Source: Trichoplax sp. H2
Taxonomy: Eukaryota; Placozoa; Uniplacotomia; Trichoplacea
Assembly (NCBI GenBank): GCA_003344405.1
Contig: NOWV01000062.1
Coordinates: 248,001 to 312,000, forward strand
Reading direction: 5' to 3'
DNA: 64,000 nt
Positions 1 to 13,139 of this stretch are shown here, in pieces (position 1 is the first letter of the stretch; the number at the start of each line of letters is the position of its first letter). The notes beneath the pieces are model-generated. The model saw only the letters and a list, made by a program, of their open reading frames with translations. It was not told where the DNA came from and ran no database searches. Both the position numbers and the translations under genes were made by a program.

Positions 1-2224
1 CACTTTCCATCCTACTTAAAACAACCCACAACAACCATTTGAATCATGATCCTGGTTAGGATATGTTGACCCTATAAATTTTTTCCATCTCCCTTGTGGA
101 TGATAGAGAGCATGATAATAAATCAACCTTGCTTTCTTTTTCTCGACCTCATCCAAAGTTGAAAAAACTTTTTTTTGTCTGTTATGATGTATTATTTTGC
201 TTATGCTACTCATAGAAATAGAGACAAGCGATCGTTGACAACATGGAGTTAGTAGAGTGGAAGAAAATTCCACTTTATCCATTATATGATCATCATGTCA
301 AGAAATGATTGCACTCTTTTTTTTCCAACTCCTTGTTATCCATCGTGTATCCAAGCACAGGAGAAAAAAGCAATACAATTCAATCATTCCTAGATACAGT
401 AGGTCCATAACTTGATTGCCACCATGTCTATCCAATGCTCCTAAAAGCAGACCTGAAGAAATAACCGATGCTCAACTTAAAACGATATCTGTGGCCGCTA
501 GAGAAGAAATAGACAATAAATGACCATTCGACACAATTTCTACATCATATTTAGAATTGGCTAGAAAAAGATAAAATACATGGACCTAAAATAGTCGTCA
601 ATAATCCTAGTGAGCCACACTCTGATGATCGTCAATCATTCTAGGACTGCAATAGGTAGCATTCAAAGTATTCAACTCCTTCTTCTATCTTTTCCGATCA
701 TCTAATGTAAATAGATTAGGGGAAAAAATAAAAGTCATCATTTAATAATATTATTAGTATCATCATCATCAATATACTGTTATCCATCTTCAATTGCTAC
801 TGGTGATGAAAGCCCAAATTTCCATCCATTCTAGGGAGAAAACCATGACCTCCTCTATCCCTATCTTCCCTAGTGCTAAACCAACACGACGAACCGCTAG
901 CGATATTCGAAAATATTGAAACTGCCTATCCATCCATCTTGAGAAGATGAATCAACCAATAGATACTAGTTTACAATGGAATATTTTCGTATTCCAAGTC
1001 CATTAGTTTACGTGCTGACTGTGTCTTTCATTTATAGCCCAAGTCACATTCTCTAGTGCTATATTACGACGTTAAGAGGACAGCATTAGCAACATCTTGT
1101 TAATACAAAACATCAACGTTCTAAAAATGAATTCATCCTTCCTTTTTTCCGTATTTTTTAATCAATATTCTTCAGAGACTTTCGCTTTTTATCTAAACTC
1201 GACTACCCTAACTTGTTCTCTTGCTATTGCTATCTAACTAATACAATATATAACATGGTATCCAGATTGAAGTAAATTGCTGGCATAATCAAAGCATTGC
1301 CATGGCCCTAACTTCAATTCATTCATTTTATTACCTATTTTTACCATCATTGTACCATGATGATAAAATAACCCCCAAAATGGCCTTTCACATGATTGTA
1401 ATCTAATTTGAAAGGACAGTAAGACTTTTAGCCAGCTAAATAATTATCCCATCGATCATGATATAATTACATTTTATCAAATTGAATTTAATAACTCTAC
1501 CGCTGTAGTCCGGTAATAGACATTGTCCATCATCAAATACTTGATTCTATTTGAGTAAGATAGGGAAACAATATCCAACGTTGAATGAATCCTTTCCTAA
1601 TCAGGAGATGGAATTATTACTTCCACTTTCAAGTACAGAATTAGTTTATTTTAATAATCCCTTCGACGTTTATCATGGCCATCTTTTATCAAATACGTCG
1701 ACGGCGATGAATTGGATAATGTAGGAATAAGACATTGCCGTAGGATCGATGACTACCATACTCTATTCTGATTCATTCTAATGAAGGATCAAGTCTATTT
1801 TATTTCAACATCTTGTATTTACTGTAGGGTTAGGCTTTAGTTTTTCCTAGCCTAGCCAGAAAACATGAAAGTAAAACCAATTCAGTCTACCCGTCGGAGA
1901 CACTAATCTTATTCGGATCAAGACTTTTGAAGGAATTGATTTAGTAAACAAATTGGAAGAAATCAATATGGTCAAGACCATATTGATTTTACTTGATTTT
2001 TTCCAATTTTCAAGTCAAGTTGTCATCTACCCAATTATAGTGTAACAAACTAAGACAACAACAAGGTAGACAGAATTTGCCTTTTCTTCACTAATAGTTA
2101 CATATTCAAACGATGTTGCCATTAGGTACTCATGCTAGTCTATGATTGCCTTATTCTGTCATGATTTATTTACAGCTGTCTTGCATTGCTGTTTAAAAAT
2201 AGACTTTTTGAATACCACTCTTTT

Positions 2225-2610
2225 GAAGTAGGCAATGGAGAATTATCCTTGTCTCGGAAACGATTGTCGTATACAGTACTGTACTACTGGTATATCAAAT
2301 TGGATTTATTAATTAATTATTATCGGCCATCGAATCGATATGAAAGAGATCCGATAGCTTCTACATGATGACCATGATCGAAAGATACGCTAAAAAAGGA
2401 GATTCATGATCGGCTTGATCTCTAGAATACAAAAGTAGGGAATGTAAAGTTCAACTTGTCTCGAAAGATTGCCAAATACTATATCCGCTTGGATTATGAC
2501 AATCGGCCATCGAGTCGATTTAAAAGAGATGAGATAGTTCCTACAGGATCATGATAATCGATAGAGATGCTAACAAGAAACTCTAGATCAGCTTGAATAA
2601 TATTTTTACT
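2225..2610. repeat. Two diverged copies of a ~207-bp unit
   Basis: Two similar blocks follow each other at an offset of about 207 bp. Shared landmarks are GTCTCG (2251 and 2458), CGGCCATCGA (about 2322 and 2505), a copy of AAAGAGAT, and GATCGGCTTGA or GATCAGCTTGA near the end of each block. They have diverged by substitutions and small indels, so this is an old local duplication. No coding role is visible. Confidence 0.6.
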
Positions 2611-3289
2611 TCCTTGCTCACAATGAACAAGACAAAAGTGTTTTTTTTCCCCCCGTTCCTTTGCATCACTTTAGAGGGCAACTAGACCCTTGCGCTATTC
2701 TATAATTCAATAGCAAAATTGTCTTGCCAATCATTGACAGATTCCAATTAAAGCAATACTGTATATAGGTCTAGCTTGTACTCTTCTCTCTTCTCATGTA
2801 TTAGCAAAGTATGCAATCAATCCATTGCCATTGCTATTGGTCCTTTTAGTAGTGAATAGTGGCGAGAAATTGGCTTCCAAATTACAACTAGTGTCACAAT
2901 TTTAAATACTAATATCTAGCTAACGCTTATCACTTTCATCTACTGTCCAACAGACTTCTATCTTGCTTGATATTATATCAGATTAAAACGTTAAAATATT
3001 GGGTTATAACTTTCTCCCTCGACAATAGTATACGAGTACTGTAGTTGAATTATGGACAAGTAGAAAACCAACAACTAGTCTTCTTCTTCTTGTAGCCTTT
3101 GCCTAAATCGATTCTATCATCGGTTATTGCACCAGTACTACCATTTTGTAAGCGAAAGCAGAATAAAGAATATTGATGGAGGATCCAACTAGATCGAAAT
3201 AGTAAATGATGATCATCATTTTATAACCGAGTTTGTGTACTGCTTAACAATCAATTAGTTACAAGCCAAGATATTATTTTTTTTATTCA

Positions 3290-5422
3290 TGTCTACACGT
3301 AAATCGACATCATCATCGTCATTTTAAATTATAGATGTTAATTACAAAGGTTGAATGGAGTCATCGTCAACAAATTCACCATTCTTACACTCGTTATTGT
3401 CAATTATACGAGTAATCATAAAGCGATGAGTTCGTTATAGTTCATAAATACGCGTAAATCAAGATCATGATCGCCATGAAAATACCACACTAGTACATCC
3501 TAAACGAGAAGTTAATCTTGATGTGCAAACTCGTTAGGTTGATATCATTTTGACGATCATTGAATTGATGAATTTTAATGGTAAAGGATGAGTTGGTCAT
3601 GATGGACAAATGTGCAAAATCCATCTTGCTATTTCAAAACTACTCGATGTAAATCCTACATATTTCTCAGTTATGGATTGTAAAAGTATCGAATCCACGT
3701 TATCATCGCCTTGTCTATACTACTAGATATCAATCCTACACGATGAATGTATTGAGTACAGTAGAATGATTTAAAATCCTCAACGATGAGTTAAAGTCAT
3801 GCTTTACAAATATATCAATCCACGTAACCATTTCAATACTACTCGATATACAGGACATTTTTAAGGAGAAATTAGTCATGGTTTACAAAGACGTATCTAT
3901 CATCAACATTATCATCGTTCATTTAATTCTACTACCGTAGATATCAATCCTAAACGATAAATTAATCATGGTTTAAGTACACTTCTGAGCTTTTTAAAAT
4001 CCACGTTATCATCACCATTTCAATATTACTACATATGTATAGTATATCTTAAAGGAGAAGTTAGTCATGATTTGCCAATGTATTCAATTTACATCATTAT
4101 CGCTATTTTAATTCTAAACGATACGCTAATCGTGGGTTAAGTACACGTTATCATCACCATTTCGATACTACTAGATATATCCAATCAATCTAAAGGAGAA
4201 GTTAGATGTTCAACTACATTAATTATAATCATCGCTGTTTTTATTTCTACTAGATATAAATCCTAAACGATACGTTAATCATAGTTAAGTACACATATGA
4301 GTTTTTAAAATTCACGTTATCGTCGCCATTTCGATACTACTAGATATACAGTACATCTTAAGGAGAAGTTATATGTTCAACTACATTAATTATCATCCCT
4401 ATTTTTAAGTCTACTAGATATAAATCCTAAACGATACGTTAATCAAGGTTTAAGTACGCGTATGAGTTTTTTTAAAATCCACGTTATCATCACTATTTTA
4501 ACACTACTAGATATAAATCCTAAACGGATAAATTCATTGTTGTTCACAACGATATCCACATTATCTTGGCCAATTCAATACTATTCGATAGAAATTCTTA
4601 CCGATAAATTAGTTGTTATCAACATATTTTTAAGTGGATAACCTGATAATTAATAGAATCAACGTAAAGAATGGTTTTAGCATCGTCAACAATGTCNNNN
4701 NNNNNNNNNNNNNNNNCTAGATATAAATCCTAAACGATACGTTAATCATAATTAATTACACATGTGAGTCTTTAAAATTCAGGTTATCATCGCCATTTCG
4801 ATACTACTAGATATACAGTACATCTTAAAGGAGAAGTCATACACTCAACTACATTAATTATAATCATCGCTGTTTTAATTCTACTAGATATAAATCCTAA
4901 ACGATACGTTAATCATAATTAATTACACATGTGAGTCTTTAAAATTCAGGTTATCATCGCCATTTCGATACTACTAGATATACAGTACATCTTAAAGGAG
5001 AAGTCATATATTGAAGTATATTAATTGTAATCATCGCTATTTTTTAATTCTACTAGATATAAATCCTAAACGATACGTTAATCAAGGTTTAAGTACGCGT
5101 ATGAGTTTTTAAAAAATCCACGTTATCATCACTATTTTAACACTACTAGATATAAATCCTAAACGATAAGTTATGGTTTAAGTTCGCATATGAGTATATC
5201 AAATCCGCGTTATCATCACCATTTCAATACTACTAGATATAAATCCTAAACGGATAAATTCATTGTTGTTCACAACGATATCCACATTGTCTTGGCCAAT
5301 TCAATACTATTCGATAGAAATTCTTACCGATAAATTAGTTGTTATCAACATATTTTTAAGTGGATAACCTGATAATTAATAGAATCAACGTAAAGAATGG
5401 TTTTAGCATCGTCAACAATGTC
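3290..5422. repeat. Diverged tandem array, ~80-95 bp units
   Basis: Units carry the core ACTAGATATAAATCC or ACTAGATATACAG, followed by TAAACGATACGTTAATCAT, then CACGTTATCATC and CCATTTCGATACT. Core copies recur about every 80-95 bp (for example near 4250, 4337, 4412 and 4506), with a higher-order repeat about twice as long. Divergence is greatest upstream (3.3-4.0 kb) and least around the gap. The 20-N gap at 4697-4716 interrupts the array. Confidence 0.85.
4697..4716. other. Scaffold gap 1 (20 N) between duplicated flanks
   Basis: Twenty Ns. The sequence just before the gap (about 4505-4696) is almost identical to 5231-5422, at a constant offset of 726. The block from 4717 to 5422 therefore repeats what precedes the gap, with roughly 260 bp more of the tandem array. 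This fits two alleles with different repeat numbers joined end to end. Confidence 0.85.
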
Positions 5423-6229
5423 GTCAATGCTAATGAAATAGTCAATTGGATGGATAAACCTCGACTTGAGTATTGTTAGCAAATTTATCAACATAATATT
5501 AGAAATCTTCTTAGCAACATCGACAAGCAATCAATGTTTAAGTGACTGTGTGTTTGTATTTTAGTGAAAGAGCAGTCTGATATTAATCATCATCATGTTG
5601 AATGGCTTTAGCCATGATAAACACAACAAATTCATGAGTATTATGAACATGCCATACTATCCAATTTCTTTTATTGCCTATCCCGTTTTAACCACTCCTT
5701 TCTATTATATTATTACCAATATCGTCTATCCTTTTACTTTATTATTTCAACTATATAGTGATATAGTGATGTTATTTACCTACAGTACAGTAAGCTAGAT
5801 TGCGCTATTATTGTTGCCTTTGATTGGGAATTGATATGGATAGACTAGATTACCTCTTTCCTTTATATCATGATTAGCCGAATAAATGTCTCTCTAGTCC
5901 GTGATAGAAGATAGATTTTACTCAACATCATTCTTGCATCAATACAATTGCTACTGTAAGAAAATTTCTATCGTCAACAGACAATAACACCCTTTATAAA
6001 TGACTTCAAGAAGACTCTATAGCTATCACTGTTTTCAATCATCCAATTTAACCACATCCTCAAGCTTTCCCTTAATTGCTGGTAGTAATGACAAGAATAA
6101 TAATAGTCCATCTCAAGGGTTATTTATTGAGCGTAGAGTAGAAATTGATCTGACCACATTACTATCTACCTATAAATCATTGGACAGATCGGCCATAAAT
6201 GTTAGCTTTAATTTTTTCTCAAGAGATAT

Positions 6230-6660
6230 CGAATTTTTAAAAATGCTATACCAAAACTATCATCAACATCATTGATGCTTCTTGAAAGGTTCAAGATAAT
6301 AACCACCAATGTGAACTTGGATTTACTTCTAAGAAGATATCGAGAGAAAGCCTATCTGAAAATGCTCTATTAGCCATCATAGATGCTATAAATGCTTCTG
6401 AAAGGTGCACGATATCGACCATCAATGCTAGCTTTCATTTTCCTTGAGTGGATAGCAAAGGGCATAGTTAAAAATGCTACACTCAACATCTTCGACAAGA
6501 TATCGAAAGGCCATATTCTAAAAACTAGCATTATGGCTACAACAAGTTCCAAGATATCAACCATAAATGTTAGCTTTGATATTTCACTGAGTAGATTTGG
6601 AAAGAGCCTTGTCTAAAAATGCTATTCTAGCCACCATAAATCATTATGACAAGGAACAGG
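6230..6660. repeat. Diverged tandem repeat, ~125-bp units
   Basis: About four imperfect units. Each has a variant of AAAATGCT, then CATCATAGATGCT-like sequence, CTTCTGAAAGGT, AAGATATCGACCATAAATG and GTTAGCTTTNATTTT. Short ORFs here on both strands (for example 6392-6616 and its antisense) arise because the repeat lacks stops. They are not genes. Confidence 0.65.
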
Positions 6661-8874
6661 TAATATCAAACCAATGTTGAAATCATTTTAACGGCTCGTT
6701 TCCCTAATAAGAAAAGTACACCTATCAACCCTAAACTAGCCCTAATGGAGATGACATATTGCTGCTTATCATTTTCGGTTAATCAATTTTTTTTCTCTCA
6801 CGGCATTAAAATTAAAAATCCTACAAAACCTAAATTAATCATCATGGACGCCAAACGTTATTTACGTTATTTAACTTTACTTAACTTAACAAGTCTTGCT
6901 TAAGTCTTAAGAAAGTCTTGAAAACCAAAACTAAACTCCATATAACTAGCTATAGTGATTAATGAAATACCCTTAGAGCCATAGCTTTTGGCATACTAAT
7001 ATCAAATCCTAAATGTTACTCTTTTCTTTTCATGATACTAAAATCGAACTTGCTACAGACGCTTAAGATATGCTTGACCCATAGTTTAATTTTATCGATA
7101 TTATTATACTTGGAAATACATACCTTATAGAAGTGAATCTAAATCATAGACGTTATACATCGTCATTTTCCTGCTACTATAAATAACTGAGAAATCAAAA
7201 TCTTTCTCAAGATACCATAAGCTTTTAAAAACTAAACTACCCATCTATCACTGATACGATACATTGCCGTTTCTAAAGGACTATGTACACTACAAGAACC
7301 ATAATAATCTGTATTAAAGTCATCACATGTCGTGTTAATTAATTTTTACAATCCAGTATATCATCGTTTGCCATAGTTTACCAATTTTGACCTTCAATTG
7401 CCTATCGTAAAATGTCAAATATAGCCTATATCAATTAAGAAACTGAGCAATCATGGACGTTTTGATCTTCAAAGCGATACCCTGACTCAATAAGTAATGA
7501 TCATGAACATATCGGTTATACGAAAATATGTTAATTACAAGGTGGAGGCGGAAAGTGCAAACTCTACGTTGAAGAATTTTCCATTCTGAACAAACACCTT
7601 GATGGACATATCCGCTTTAATAATTTTGGATATCAAAATTGATTCCCACTTCTCTCTTTTTCCATAGAAGTCTACCATTTCCTGATCATTTTTAAATTCT
7701 TTTAACGTAGGAACTACTCAATTAATTATAAATATCTTTCCAAGAATTGGATAGAAAATAGGTGGTGCTGTATCTCATTGATAGTCTTGATACTTATGTT
7801 GAAAAAATTTCTCGATCAAATAAATCATCAACATATAACATCCAAGTCTTGTCTCAAGTTCAATCTTCCTCTCTTTGATACTATATCCATGCTGCAACAG
7901 ATTTAACATGATAAATGGATTAAACCACTGATAGGCAATGATGTTAGTTAACCCAACTTGAATATTTCTAAATTCTCCCATTAAAAAAGCCTTAACTCGA
8001 CTATTTTTATTACTTCTACACTTTTAAATACATTAAATGATATCCTACTATTGAAATACCCGACAATGCTGTATTAGAATTTGACCTCCTAGTCTATTTG
8101 ATGGACTTTTTTTTTCAATGCTAGGGTAATTCAAGGTCTTTCTTTTTTTCGATATACTTAATTTATTATATCAACTTCGTTATGATTATGATTAATACAG
8201 AGTTAATATCTCTATTGAGTATTCATCCACATCTCCTCAATTGTCTCTCAAGTTGATGCCAATTAAATTGATATCACATATTAATCCATCTGCATTACAC
8301 CTCCGTATCAAGTAAACACATTTGTTGATGCTATTTAGTAGCTTTTGAAAGATGTAAAATTGAATTTTACATATTTAATTATTAATGTAACTACATTATG
8401 TTAAGGAGATAGATGCATTGATGGAGTTGAAATAGTTTCAATCTTGTTGAAACCACCTATTAGAATTTCCACCCCCTAAATTCGTCTTCCCATTCAATAC
8501 GAAGAGATTAGACCTTTCTAAACTAATAGACCTCATGAATAATTTCAATTTTTGAAAATTTCTCAACTTCGTTAGCAGACTGGCGTAAACATCTTAATAG
8601 GGTAGATAAGACATACTTAGCTCTTGCTTTCACGCAGTTAATATTTGCCTAGCAGTATTCTATACCAAAATGATACATTATAATGTACTAGAGGTAGCAC
8701 TTTGTAGCATCTAGTATATTGTTTTGCCCTAACCTTAAAATTAAAACAAAAATAGTTAGATTAATTATTATTAGTTTTTATTACTAGATTGCTTGTATCA
8801 GTAACATTATGAAGAAAGTACTTTTATACCCATGATACTGATGGCGTAATATCTTATTTCCGTTTTGTTATTAG

Positions 8875-9993
8875 GATGAAAATGGAGCTTACATGATTGA
8901 CCGTGACCCACGTTATTTTAGGCCTATTCTGAATTTTTTACGTCATAGCAAGTTAATTATTGATAAGGATATTCCTTTGGAAGGTAGACCTTAACAATTA
9001 TTGCCGCATAAACTACTTTATTATCTTATGATATATTGATATTTGTCTTCGTTGACGATTAATATCTTCTTTGTAATAATATCTTTATATCATTAAATTT
9101 CAACATCAAATCATGAGTCCATAGGTAGATACTTACTGTTGAGAAATCAAATTTGATTTAACTATCAGTGCAGTAATACATAACAAGTCAAGTATGTAAC
9201 GAGTTAATCTTAACATTATTCTTAATGCTGTACAATGCGAAAAAGCGAGTGATGTTGTCTCTACACTAGATGTCATGATTTTGCTATAATCTCGATCTGA
9301 TAACTTTAATTAAAAAATATAGGTCTGCTATTGACGTTTGCAGTACTTATCGATAAATAGGCTCAATATACAGTATATAGCATCAAGTCAAGCAAAGTTG
9401 CATAACATTACCCATTCTTACAATGTTTAATAAATCATAAATTTGCTAGTAGTTTTTTTCAGTTAATTTCTTATCTCTCTTTAAAATATGAGTACTCAGT
9501 ATTTACTATTGAATATATCCATGTTTAGGGGTCTTAGAAGAAGCTGAATTCTTTAATATGGAAAATTTAGTACAATTAACTCAGAGGCGTATTGAAGCTA
9601 GAGATTCCAAAGCTAAGGTAGAAATATATGAATAACATTTGCTATTGTGCTGTCTGTCAAAATTAGACGTTCGATCAAATTTTATAGCATCATTTAACTA
9701 CTTTTTAGAAACCATCCAATCATGTTTATCGTGTAATACAATGCCAAGAAGCTGAATTAACTCATTTAGTGTCTACAATGTCAGATGGGTGGAGATTTGA
9801 GCAGGTATATTTCAATATTAAAATTTACAAGTTAATGTTTTAGATTTTAAGCATTTATTATTTGCACGATAAAACACTTTCAGTAACGCTATCGTTTTAT
9901 ATTTAGGTCATCAATCTAGGATCAGGCTACACCTATGGCAATGAAGATCAATCAGAATTATTATGTGTCGTTTCACGTGATATAAGAGATTAA
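8875..9993 (+). CDS. KCTD2/5/17-like protein, 3' four exons (5' end not found)
   Basis: Exons are 8875-8983, 9529-9617, 9709-9804 and 9907-9993, all joined in phase with GT-AG introns. The reading gives 126 residues up to the TAA. The first exon is the second half of a T1/BTB domain ([15 protein letters not shown], then [17 protein letters not shown]). The next reads [16 protein letters not shown]. The third carries [20 protein letters not shown], and the last [19 protein letters not shown]. These match the KCTD5 family closely, including the C-terminal domain with the YGNEDQ motif. Family members are pentameric substrate adaptors for cullin-3 ubiquitin ligases. The exons encoding the first ~70-80 residues (the RLNVGG part of BTB) are not visible upstream, so this is either a gene with a long first intron or a 5'-truncated copy. 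The protein stops soon after the conserved core, shorter than the mammalian tail. Confidence 0.9.
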
Positions 9994-11995
9994 AAAAGGA
10001 AGCACCGTGATGTCATAAATCCAAGCACTAGTTATATGAGAATCAACCGGATAAAACTATAGACTGTAAAGTTTCTGGTAATATCAAGAATATCGGCTTT
10101 CTTTTATATGGCATTTGAATCAGACATAAAACAGGGCAATAGTCACTTTCAGTGAAATGATAAAAATGATATTGTTTACTTGCTACTTAATCTAATATAC
10201 CATTTTTCTTGTAATTGCCTTTTTTATCAACGGATACTAATGAATCTTGCGAATCTTCTAATTTGCGATCGATAATTTAATGCTAAATATTTCTATAACT
10301 ATACTGTATCATTACCGTCTTCCATTGTTGTAGGCATCAATTAATATTTCCGATGATTCCTACATTATTAAGCCACGACCGTACTAATTATAATTATAAT
10401 GAAATTAGAATATAAGCTGTAGGTTACTTATATAGTATTCCATTATCACAGATCTACTCACTGACTCTACATGATAAATAATCCAGATATTGGAGGTTTA
10501 TAAAAAATTTTTTAAAAGTTTACTTTGCTGCATTTTTTGTATTAAGGTACTGTACTTTACTGTATATCCTACAATTTATTCGACTTCCTATTATGTAATC
10601 AGATGCATATAGGATATTGTGATATTGTGTATCCTAACTGATAGGATTTTCAATTAATTTCGTCAACTGAATTTTTATCACCTGAGGAAGGAGAATCGAA
10701 TTGTTCAAATTACCCTATGCGCATTTAAGTATAATTTCGCTGCACATCACAGCTATAATAAACTTCCTATCGGTTACATTTCTCGTTCTATCTTGCGCTG
10801 TATACGCTAACACTATATGCTTAACTTATATATTTAACTTAATTCTTATGATGAATTGTCTTCAACGATATGTTAAATCATTGTTCCATGATGCTCTATT
10901 ATAATAATTTCGTATTATTATCATAGTCTTACTGATAGTATGAACAATTTAATAATATCTGATTAAATTGTTATTATTACTGCTATAAGTAAACGAGGTA
11001 GCTGCGAATTATTAGCGTCAAAATAAATTTTAATCAATCCGTATTTTAACTATCAGCATATGCATTAATAAAGTTTAAAGTAAAAAATTGTCCTTGTATA
11101 AGACGGCTAGTATAATTAAATTGATGTTATAATTAGTTGATTATCAGAAAGTGTCTATTTGAGCACACATACTGCACATAAGTAGGTCTTAAAGTTATGG
11201 TCTAAAAACGTAATCTAATTAAAAGTACTTAGCCTCAATCATTCAATACAAAAGTAACTACCACGACGGGTATACTTTCTTTTTAAGAGATTGAATCCAG
11301 CTATCGTTAGATGCTATTACCACTTAGATGGATTACTTTATATTGCATCTTTACTCGTTCTTCATAAAGAACCAATCGTATGAAAGAGTACCAGTGCAGC
11401 GAGATTTTTTAAGCCTTCTACTGGCGGTATTGCTGTTAGTTTAAGATGCTTACATAAGTCAATAGAGATCACCAAATGCATTTCAACTTTGCTATTTTCG
11501 TGATCGATAAGCTTTTTTCAGCTATTTGATAGTTTTTAAGTGGCATAGCTAACAACTTTGTTGATAGTATATCTTCAAATTGTAACTATAAAGTCTATTA
11601 AATACACAAGCCATACTACTGCTTGGTTTACTATACTATTGTACAGTACTATAGCAAAATTGAAATACACTTAGTCTACTTTATAAACAAGTTTCTGCTG
11701 AAGATTGATCATTAATTGTTATAATAATAGACAGTAATTAAAACAATAAGTAACGTAAAATCGTATCACGAGCTGCATGGGCTTCAAAAATCTTCCATTT
11801 GTAGTGCTTTACAGTGCAGCTGTTATAAATTGATAACAGTGCATCATCGATTAAACGGTTTGTGCAAATCAAGTTCTCGCTGTCGGTAGAGTTTCTACTG
11901 CTGATGGAAACCGATCGATAATTATAAGAAGCAAGTAAGAAATTAAAGAGATCTGTACTGTCAAGACAATCATTATAAGTGAAGAAGAAGACGTC
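9994..11995. other. Intergenic, no gene seen
   Basis: Very AT-rich sequence downstream of the KCTD stop. Small clusters of TACTGTA-type motifs occur near 10545-10565 and 11635-11655. ORFs at 10701-10904 (+) and 11738-12025 (-) show no recognisable domain or splice context. Confidence 0.5.
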
Positions 11996-12660
11996 ATGGA
12001 TCCATGGGTCGTCGCTGTAACTCAAGATTGCTCCTACTTATATCTAATATTAGCAACTATCGATATATGGCTTATCGCAATACGAGCGTATGGATAGCGT
12101 ATCCTGGTCGAATGGGTCAAAACAACAATCGTTTCACTTTAATAACTGGTTGCGATTCAGGATTCAGCAATTTATTAGCTAAGTCTTTAGATTGGATTGG
12201 ATGTCATGTATTTGCTGCATGCTTAACCCAGTAAGGAGCCACCCAGCTAGCTCAATCGACTTCATCACGGGTCAAAACATTCATGATGGATGTTATACAG
12301 CAGCAAGACATTGTAAATGCTTACTGCATGATCAAGGCTACGCTACGAGAGGATAGAGGTATATGGGCAGTAGTCAATAATGCAGGTATACTACGAGCTG
12401 GATTAATTGATTGGATGCCAATGCAAGAATATAAAAATGCCGCTGATGTCAATCTACGGGGAATAGCATCGGTTACTAAGAGTTTTTACCTATGGTCATT
12501 CGTGAACAAGGTCGATTTGTAAATGCGGTTAGTTTATACGGTATCTTACCATATGAATACATAGGTGCTTAAACCATCTCCAAATTTGCTGCAGTTCAGT
12601 ATGTCGGGAAAATATTTCTGTGTATTCTACGAGGATTGAGTACTTGTGGAGGGACGGCGA
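11996..12660 (+). pseudogene. Decayed SDR9C-type (retinol/hydroxysteroid) dehydrogenase
   Basis: A colinear relic of a short-chain dehydrogenase in the RDH/HSD17B6/HSD11B2 group. From 11996 a hydrophobic N-terminus starts MDPWVVAV, a likely membrane anchor. After a frameshift near 12095 comes the Rossmann motif TLITGCDSGFSN, where family members usually have SGFGN. Then comes HVFAACLTQ and an in-frame TAA at 12232-12234, with the same frame continuing through RVKTFMMDV to AVVNNAGI at about 12370 (the NNAG motif). A one-base loss in a T run at 12483-12487 shifts the frame to FLPMVIREQGRFVNAVS. A TAA at 12570-12572 then sits where the catalytic Tyr of YxxxK is expected, followed by TISKFAA. Two frameshifts and two stops make a working enzyme impossible as read. 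No introns are evident, so a retrocopy or a single-exon gene is possible. Confidence 0.85.
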
Positions 12661-13139
12661 TCATATTATTCCAATAATATATTATAAAAGCCTGACGGTA
12701 ATGGATAATTCATTTACTTGACATACGTATTCCATGCTTGTAATCTACTCTCGTCTTTTACCTTACGTACGTTGTAACTTTAATAAGTTAAATTATGGCT
12801 ATCTGAGCAGATATTAACGGTAACCAATGAAATAAGCAGCGTTTCCGGATTCTATACTCGTATACTAATAGTATTATGCAAACTAATTTAGGTTCGGTTA
12901 CTATCGAAATAGCCCTGAACAGTGCAGATATCTACTAGTAACACCAAATGACGCGGATGCATTTTCGTAGTTATCGCATATAACAAACAAATAAATTGGT
13001 ATTAGGCTTCGTTATCAAGTCACAAACAATTTTTTAATGATAATCGGTATCTGATCATTTGATAAATGATCGTCATCGTTAAATACTACAACTGGTTCAT
13101 CCCCTTGTATTTGATTTTTGCTGCTGTCTGGCTATACTA

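Larger units (their letters stand above)
1..8874. other. Gene-poor 5' region
   Basis: No exon series of a known protein could be assembled here on either strand. A short open stretch near 450-510 reads PEEITDAQLKTISVAAREE and looks protein-like, but it ends in a stop and has no partners. The rest is AT-rich sequence with decayed local tandem repeats (listed separately) and one 20-N gap. The missing 5' exons of the KCTD gene that begins at 8875 may lie here or beyond the window. I searched for its expected N-terminal T1/BTB motif (NVGG) and did not find it. Confidence 0.6.

Noticed and set aside
3290-5422. CRISPR-like array
   Set aside because: Units are diverged, spacers are not distinct, and the context is animal nuclear DNA; it is an ordinary tandem repeat.
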